This document shows positions 21,345 through 24,189 of a stretch of DNA of 24,189 bases, piece after piece. The stretch comes from CAZXCK01 sp964639225. Its GTDB lineage: Bacteria; Chloroflexota; Anaerolineae; Aggregatilineales; Phototrophicaceae. Within the stretch, counting starts at the first letter, position 1; every line of letters begins with the position of its first letter. The stretch lies in NCBI GenBank assembly GCA_964639225.1, contig CAZXCK010000062.1:1-24189 (forward strand), written 5' to 3'. The notes beneath the pieces are model-generated. The model was given only the letters and a program-made list of their open reading frames with translations, was not told the DNA's origin and ran no database searches. The position numbers were made by a program, and so were the translations under genes.

Positions 21345-21835
21345 GGGTCAAGATAAAAAATTTTGTTTTCCCGGCAATAATTTAATTCAAATCCAGTGAT
21401 GTACTTCGTATACGGCCGGTTAATTCGTTTGTGGTATAGTGTCCCCCGGACCCCTCTGTTGTACGCGTTAACAGTCAGCACTTTGGCGATCGCCTTCCTG
21501 CCGTATTGTTTCGATATTGTCTCGTAATTGCGCTCCATAATGAGAAGATATATTCGCCGAGCGATATGTGGTTTATAGCAAGCCCATTTGGTAAGGTTCT
21601 GCCCGGTCCATCGATTATACGCTGCCAAGCCCCGGTCGTTGATCTGATAACGTCCCCGGTCATAGGTTCCGTCTGTATTCCGGTTCCATATTCTGTCTTT
21701 TCCCCTGCTCTCATACCAGATTAACCGTCTTTCGATCCGGCCCGTATACCATGGCTGTTTGACCCGATGTTTGCGTTTCCGCGGTGCGACAAGCGTGCAT
21801 GGCATTATCAGTAAGATAATTGTTATCTTGAGCAT
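21341..21835 (-). CDS. Secreted lysozyme / lytic transglycosylase-like protein
   Basis: 164 aa. A hydrophobic N-terminus (MLKITIILLIMPCTLVA, residues 1-17) suggests a signal or anchor. 'RRLIWYESRGKDRIWNRNTDGTYDRGRYQIND' follows the transglycosylase/lysozyme pattern with a likely catalytic Glu42 and the 'GxxQIN' box at 61-66; 'VNAYNRGVRG' (122-131) matches the 'AYNaG' motif. It would cut peptidoglycan glycan strands at the envelope. It is very basic (Lys/Arg-rich). It lies between a 50-aa ORF and the HTH regulator, away from any recognisable holin. ATG at 21835 has GGTGGTG 5 nt upstream. It could be an endolysin or a DNA-entry/release enzyme. Confidence 0.7.
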   Translation of the reverse strand: MLKITIILLIMPCTLVAPRKRKHRVKQPWYTGRIERRLIWYESRGKDRIWNRNTDGTYDRGRYQINDRGLAAYNRWTGQNLTKWACYKPHIARRIYLLIMERNYETISKQYGRKAIAKVLTVNAYNRGVRGTLYHKRINRPYTKYITGFELNYCRENKIFYLDP

Positions 21836-21838
21836 ATT

Positions 21839-21991
21839 TCACCACCGTTTCGTCACCTTTCCGTATCCTGCCGGCATTCTGGCCGCTATTTCGCTGGTTT
21901 GCTGGTCCGTTACCACAAGAGATCTCGCTGTCAACTCCAACGGTTTGGGTATTAGAAACGCTTCCGATGGCAACGGCCCGTCATTTTTCAT
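21839..21991 (-). CDS. Small hypothetical protein (50 aa)
   Basis: 50 aa: MKNDGPLPSEAFLIPKPLEL, then TARSLVVTDQQTSEIAARMPAGYGKVTKRW. No family recognised. It fills the gap between the ribbon-helix-helix gene and the lysozyme-like gene: its ATG (21991) is 9 nt after the former's stop and its TGA (21839) is 3 nt before the latter's ATG. The ribosome-binding site is weak (AAAGAG, about 12 nt upstream). Placement and lack of stops suggest a real gene, but its shortness keeps confidence modest. Confidence 0.5.
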   Translation of the reverse strand: MKNDGPLPSEAFLIPKPLELTARSLVVTDQQTSEIAARMPAGYGKVTKRW

Positions 21992-22000
21992 AATGTTATT

Positions 22001-22183
22001 TTACTCTTTTTTTCCATCTGTTGCAAATGCGTGTCCTGGGTGGTCGATAGCATATAACAGGCCCCTGCGGATCAACTCATTAACCGAAACATGATAATGC
22101 TTTGCGTATGCTTTCAGCTGGTCTATCGTTTCGATTTTAAGCCGAAACGTCCTCGCCACCTTTTTCTTTTCATTCTGGCTCAT
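22001..22183 (-). CDS. Ribbon-helix-helix (CopG/Arc-like) DNA-binding protein
   Basis: 60 aa. The segment 'KKVARTFRLKIETIDQLKAYAKHYHVSVNELIRRGLLYAID' has the RHH layout: a basic beta strand ('ARTFRLK'), helix A ('ETIDQLKAYAKHYH') and helix B ('SVNELIRRGLLYAID'). It would bind DNA as a dimer, as a repressor. I chose ATG at 22183, which has AAAGGCGGG 4-5 nt upstream; ATG at 22201 is an in-frame alternative. It overlaps the end of the 89-aa gene by 14 nt. No toxin partner is seen nearby, so a phage transcription regulator is more likely than an antitoxin. Confidence 0.75.
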   Translation of the reverse strand: MSQNEKKKVARTFRLKIETIDQLKAYAKHYHVSVNELIRRGLLYAIDHPGHAFATDGKKE

Positions 22184-22439
22184 GTTTCCCGCCTTTATCA
22201 TCACCGGCAATTATCCCCCAGGCCGTTGCTCGCTGCTGATATTTCAAGCCTTGTAAGCCTGTCGCTATGTGCTGCACTGCACTGTCCGGCTCTAAGTTCG
22301 ATATCGTCGTAACGCAGTCCCGATCTTGGCCTTCATGCGTTATGACAACTGATATCGGGATGCGTTTTGTCGTGTTGAGTTGCGCTTGCACAAATGACTC
22401 CATGGCAAGCAACAACTGGTTGCTGTCGCTTTCGGTCAT
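22170..22439 (-). CDS. Hypothetical protein (89 aa)
   Basis: 89 aa (MTESDSNQLLLAMESFVQAQLNTTKRIPISVVIT...). No family recognised. A leading helix is followed by a short strand ('IPISVVITHEG') and a helical middle ('SAVQHIATGLQGLKYQQRATAWGIIAG'), with a hydrophilic tail. ATG at 22439 overlaps the coiled-coil gene's stop by 4 nt (ATGA), so the two are translationally coupled. Its position suggests an early-gene role, but nothing more can be said. Confidence 0.75.
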   Translation of the reverse strand: MTESDSNQLLLAMESFVQAQLNTTKRIPISVVITHEGQDRDCVTTISNLEPDSAVQHIATGLQGLKYQQRATAWGIIAGDDKGGKHEPE

Positions 22440-23365
22440 TGCATCCCCCCGGCGCGGTCAGTAATGAAGTTCACCATCCGTTCGATCATGCCATCGATAT
22501 CACCGGCCGTTTTCCGGCCCGCTTCGGTCGTGCAGCGCGGGTGGTTCTCCCCGTGCCATCTTTTAAGCTGCTCGGCATAATACTGCAGCTTTTTGACGTC
22601 TGGGGCCATATCCCGGCGCGCCTGTTCGGCTGCTTCGCGCTGCCGTTCGGCAATCTCCGCGTCCTGCCGTTCTTTTTCTTTTCTCGCTGCGGCGGCGGCC
22701 TCGGCCTGTGCCGCTGCGGCTGCTTTTTCTTTCTCGGCCGCTTCTTTTTTTAGCTTTTCATTTTCTTTTCTGATTCGCTCATTTTCTGCAGCCTGTTCTG
22801 CAGCCCTCTGTTCCCGTTCCTGCTCTTGACGTTTTTGCTCTTCAATCTCGCGGTTATATGCCGCTGTGGCCATCTCAAGAGTTTGAGCGAACGCTGTTTC
22901 CGTCATATCTTCAAGAACATATACAGATGGATCGACATTCACGGCTTCAAGCTGTGCCGCCCGTTTTTCGCGCAAAGCGGTTTTGCGTTCCTGTTCTCTT
23001 ATCTCTGCGATTTTTTCATAATCGTGCAGCTGTTTTTCAATCGGCTCAATCATGTATTTAATAACATTTGCGATCCCGTCGATTGCTTTACCCTTCCGGG
23101 TGATGTCCGCTTTTATTTTTTTCCGCGTGGCCTCGACGGCTGTCCTCACCCGCCGCAATTCAAGCCGCGCTTCCCTCGCCTTTTTGATCCCTTCATAATC
23201 GTCTGGATCTGTCACCTCGATGCCGGCCGCACTATCCAGGGCGGTTTTGGCCTCGAAATAATGAGGCGCGAAGCGCTCTTGTAGATCATCTTGCATTTCA
23301 AGCGCTCCGGCCTTCTGAATCGGTTCAATCAATTCTTTTGCTGCTGTTTTTGCTGTTTTTTCCAT
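22436..23365 (-). CDS. Long coiled-coil phage protein (309 aa), function unknown
   Basis: 309 aa. Residues about 30-130 form a conserved-looking helical block ('FAPHYFEAKTALDSAAGIEVTDPDDYEGIKKAREARLELRRVRTAVEATRKKIKAD' and 'GIANVIKYMIEPIEKQLHDYEKIAEIREQ'). Residues about 175-255 are a Glu/Lys/Ala/Arg-rich coiled coil, and a final helical segment follows. Phages encode similar proteins in early regions, often near recombination genes, but I cannot name a function. ATG at 23365 has AAGGAG 8 nt upstream. It is coupled to the 89-aa gene. No signal peptide. Confidence 0.8.
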   Translation of the reverse strand: MEKTAKTAAKELIEPIQKAGALEMQDDLQERFAPHYFEAKTALDSAAGIEVTDPDDYEGIKKAREARLELRRVRTAVEATRKKIKADITRKGKAIDGIANVIKYMIEPIEKQLHDYEKIAEIREQERKTALREKRAAQLEAVNVDPSVYVLEDMTETAFAQTLEMATAAYNREIEEQKRQEQEREQRAAEQAAENERIRKENEKLKKEAAEKEKAAAAAQAEAAAAARKEKERQDAEIAERQREAAEQARRDMAPDVKKLQYYAEQLKRWHGENHPRCTTEAGRKTAGDIDGMIERMVNFITDRAGGMQ

Positions 23366-23386
23366 TTGGTTTTTCTCCTTTTTATT

Positions 23387-23797
23387 TTATAGCCGTCCAA
23401 TTGATTTATATTTTTGGCCCGTAAAAATTATGTGGTCCAAAAACTGGACCCCCATAATTTCGGCAGCCTTTTGGATCTGTTCCGTTAACTTCCGGTCATG
23501 GCTGGACGGTTCAACGTCTCCCGACGGGTGGTTATGCGCCACAATAAACGCGGTCGCCCCTGTCTGTAACAGGGACCGGAAAATGTCACGGCACGCAACA
23601 AGGGCCATGTCTCCGGTACCGATAAATAAAATTTCCTTTTTCAGGACACGCTTTTTAGTGTCCAGGGCAATGAGTAAGAATTTTTCCTGCGGCCCCTGGT
23701 CCTCGCGGACCATCTCAAAAACGTCATCGGGGGTATATAAGGCGTCCCCCGACGGTTCTGCAATCTTGTATATTTTTCGCTCTACTGTGTACTCCAT
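23387..23797 (-). CDS. RadC-type JAB/MPN domain protein
   Basis: 136 aa, a single RadC-like JAB domain without the N-terminal helix-hairpin-helix of cellular RadC. Metal-site residues are visible: Glu38 ('PQEKFLLIALD'), His88 and His90 in 'AHNHPSGD', and Asp101 in 'PSSHD'. The domain fold is that of JAMM metalloproteases; the biochemical role of RadC-like proteins in phages and mobile elements is not settled, though links to recombination or anti-restriction have been suggested. ATG at 23797 has AAGGA 8 nt upstream. Lies between the 98-aa gene and the coiled-coil gene in the early region. Confidence 0.88.
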   Translation of the reverse strand: MEYTVERKIYKIAEPSGDALYTPDDVFEMVREDQGPQEKFLLIALDTKKRVLKKEILFIGTGDMALVACRDIFRSLLQTGATAFIVAHNHPSGDVEPSSHDRKLTEQIQKAAEIMGVQFLDHIIFTGQKYKSIGRL

Positions 23798-23808
23798 TTC
23801 AAATATCC

Positions 23809-24105
23809 TTAATGGTCGCCTGAATTGAATTTTGAAAACGGCCGTATTTTCAGGATATCATCACGATGGAAAAATGTGTCATATGCTGTTTCATTTCCCA
23901 TGCGCGGTTTTTCGCCGGAATACCGAACCCTTGTACTACCTAGAAGCTCCTCACGTGTAATAAGATCAATCACTTGATAAGTGCACCCGCTGAACGCTAG
24001 GCCATGAGCTTTAACCACCACCCCCTCGCACAATAAATCTTGTGCTTCACTTGGGGTTATCCACCCCGCTTTTTCGGCTTCTGTACGGTTTTTATATGTT
24101 CTCAT
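23809..24105 (-). CDS. Hypothetical protein (98 aa), first gene of the visible operon
   Basis: 98 aa (MRTYKNRTEAEKAGWITPSEAQDLLCEGVVVKAHG...). A helix-rich N-terminus precedes a short beta region ('YQVIDLITREELLG', 'TRVRYSGEKPRMG'). No family recognised; two Cys residues (26, 41) and no membrane segment. ATG at 24105 follows CGGGGAGAAAACATT, a good ribosome-binding site. Upstream lies an A+T-rich region with a possible -10 box, so this may be the first gene of its transcript. Stop is 11 nt before the RadC-like ATG. Confidence 0.75.
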   Translation of the reverse strand: MRTYKNRTEAEKAGWITPSEAQDLLCEGVVVKAHGLAFSGCTYQVIDLITREELLGSTRVRYSGEKPRMGNETAYDTFFHRDDILKIRPFSKFNSGDH

Positions 24106-24115
24106 AATGTTTTCT

Positions 24116-24148
24116 CCCCGGCCCCGTGAGGCCTTTTTTGTTTCGGGG
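24116..24148 (+). terminator. Possible plus-strand terminator / structured leader
   Basis: Plus-strand GGCC-CCGTGA-GGCC followed by TTTTTT (24120-24139) has intrinsic-terminator form, and CCCCG (24116-24120) could pair with CGGGG (24144-24148) around it. No plus-strand gene is in the window, so it may block leftover rightward or antisense transcription, or fold in the 5' leader of the minus-strand transcript. Confidence 0.35.
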
Positions 24149-24164
24149 TTGTCCCCCGTTGTTA

Positions 24165-24170
24165 ATTATA
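24165..24170 (-). promoter_or_regulatory. Possible -10 element (TATAAT) upstream of the 98-aa gene
   Basis: Minus-strand TATAAT at 24170-24165, in an A+T-rich block, about 60 nt before the ATG at 24105. The matching -35 box would lie at the window's edge or beyond, so the promoter cannot be confirmed. Confidence 0.3.
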
Positions 24171-24189
24171 ATTTACTATATTTTTGATA

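Noticed and set aside
22001..22439. Toxin-antitoxin module formed by the ribbon-helix-helix protein and its neighbour
   Set aside because: The 89-aa neighbour shows no toxin motifs and the gene order (unknown, RHH, 50-aa ORF) is not typical of such pairs.
23387..23797. RadC-type protein as part of a JAB/ubiquitin-like system with the gpI-like domain
   Set aside because: The JAB gene is in the early region, about 21 kb from the tail tip, and standalone RadC-like genes are common in phages, so a functional link is unsupported.
1..24189. CRISPR arrays, tRNA/rRNA genes, insertion sequences, att sites
   Set aside because: No regularly spaced repeats, tRNA-like cloverleafs, transposase or integrase genes were seen on either strand.

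Overview
The window is a stretch of a tailed double-stranded DNA phage or prophage with a siphovirus (long non-contractile tail) plan. Every convincing gene lies on the minus strand and is packed with the 1-4 nt stop/start overlaps typical of phage operons, so transcription runs from the right end (24.1 kb) to the left end (1). The host cannot be named from the sequence. The Shine-Dalgarno sites (mostly G-rich, such as GGGGGA and AGGAG), GTG starts and gene families indicate a bacterium. No tRNA, CRISPR, IS element, integrase or host gene was seen, so lysogeny cannot be judged here.

Layout in transcription order. (1) 24.1-20.9 kb holds early/middle and regulatory genes: an unknown 98-aa protein, a RadC-type JAB/MPN protein, a long coiled-coil protein, an 89-aa unknown, a small ribbon-helix-helix protein, a 50-aa ORF, a secreted lysozyme/lytic-transglycosylase-like protein and a tandem helix-turn-helix regulator. 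(2) 20.9-19.5 kb is a clearly more A+T-rich two-gene insert: a ParB-like domain protein and a glycosyltransferase resembling the TET/JBP-associated glycosyltransferases (TAGT) of phage DNA base-hypermodification loci. (3) 19.4-17.0 kb is packaging: small terminase-like protein, two small ORFs (one only 47 aa) and the large terminase. (4) 17.0-12.5 kb is the head: DUF4055-type portal, Mu gpF-like minor head protein, scaffold and major capsid protein. (5) 12.5-10.1 kb holds a coiled-coil/AT-hook-like small protein and three beta-rich proteins, one LamG-like, that may decorate the capsid. (6) 10.1-8.4 kb is the neck: DnaT-like adaptor, head closure, HK97 gp10-like and tail terminator. (7) 8.4-0 kb is the tail: tube protein with an internally duplicated domain, lambda G/GT-type chaperones joined by a -1 frameshift, tape measure, three tail-tip proteins (gpM-like, DUF1833, NlpC/P60), and the first 622 residues of a J-like tip protein that carries a gpI-like N-terminus and runs off the left edge.

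The genes form one assembly line: terminase loads DNA through the portal into a scaffolded head, neck proteins seal it, and a tape-measured tail is built with a peptidoglycan hydrolase at its tip. The most interesting parts are the ParB-like/TAGT pair, whose best ribosome-binding site leads into the coding frame only by a -1 slip on an A8 tract, the readable G/GT frameshift site, a 13-bp hairpin within the capsid-decoration genes, and several small genes that standard length cut-offs would miss. No gene-free stretch longer than about 130 bases exists in the window.
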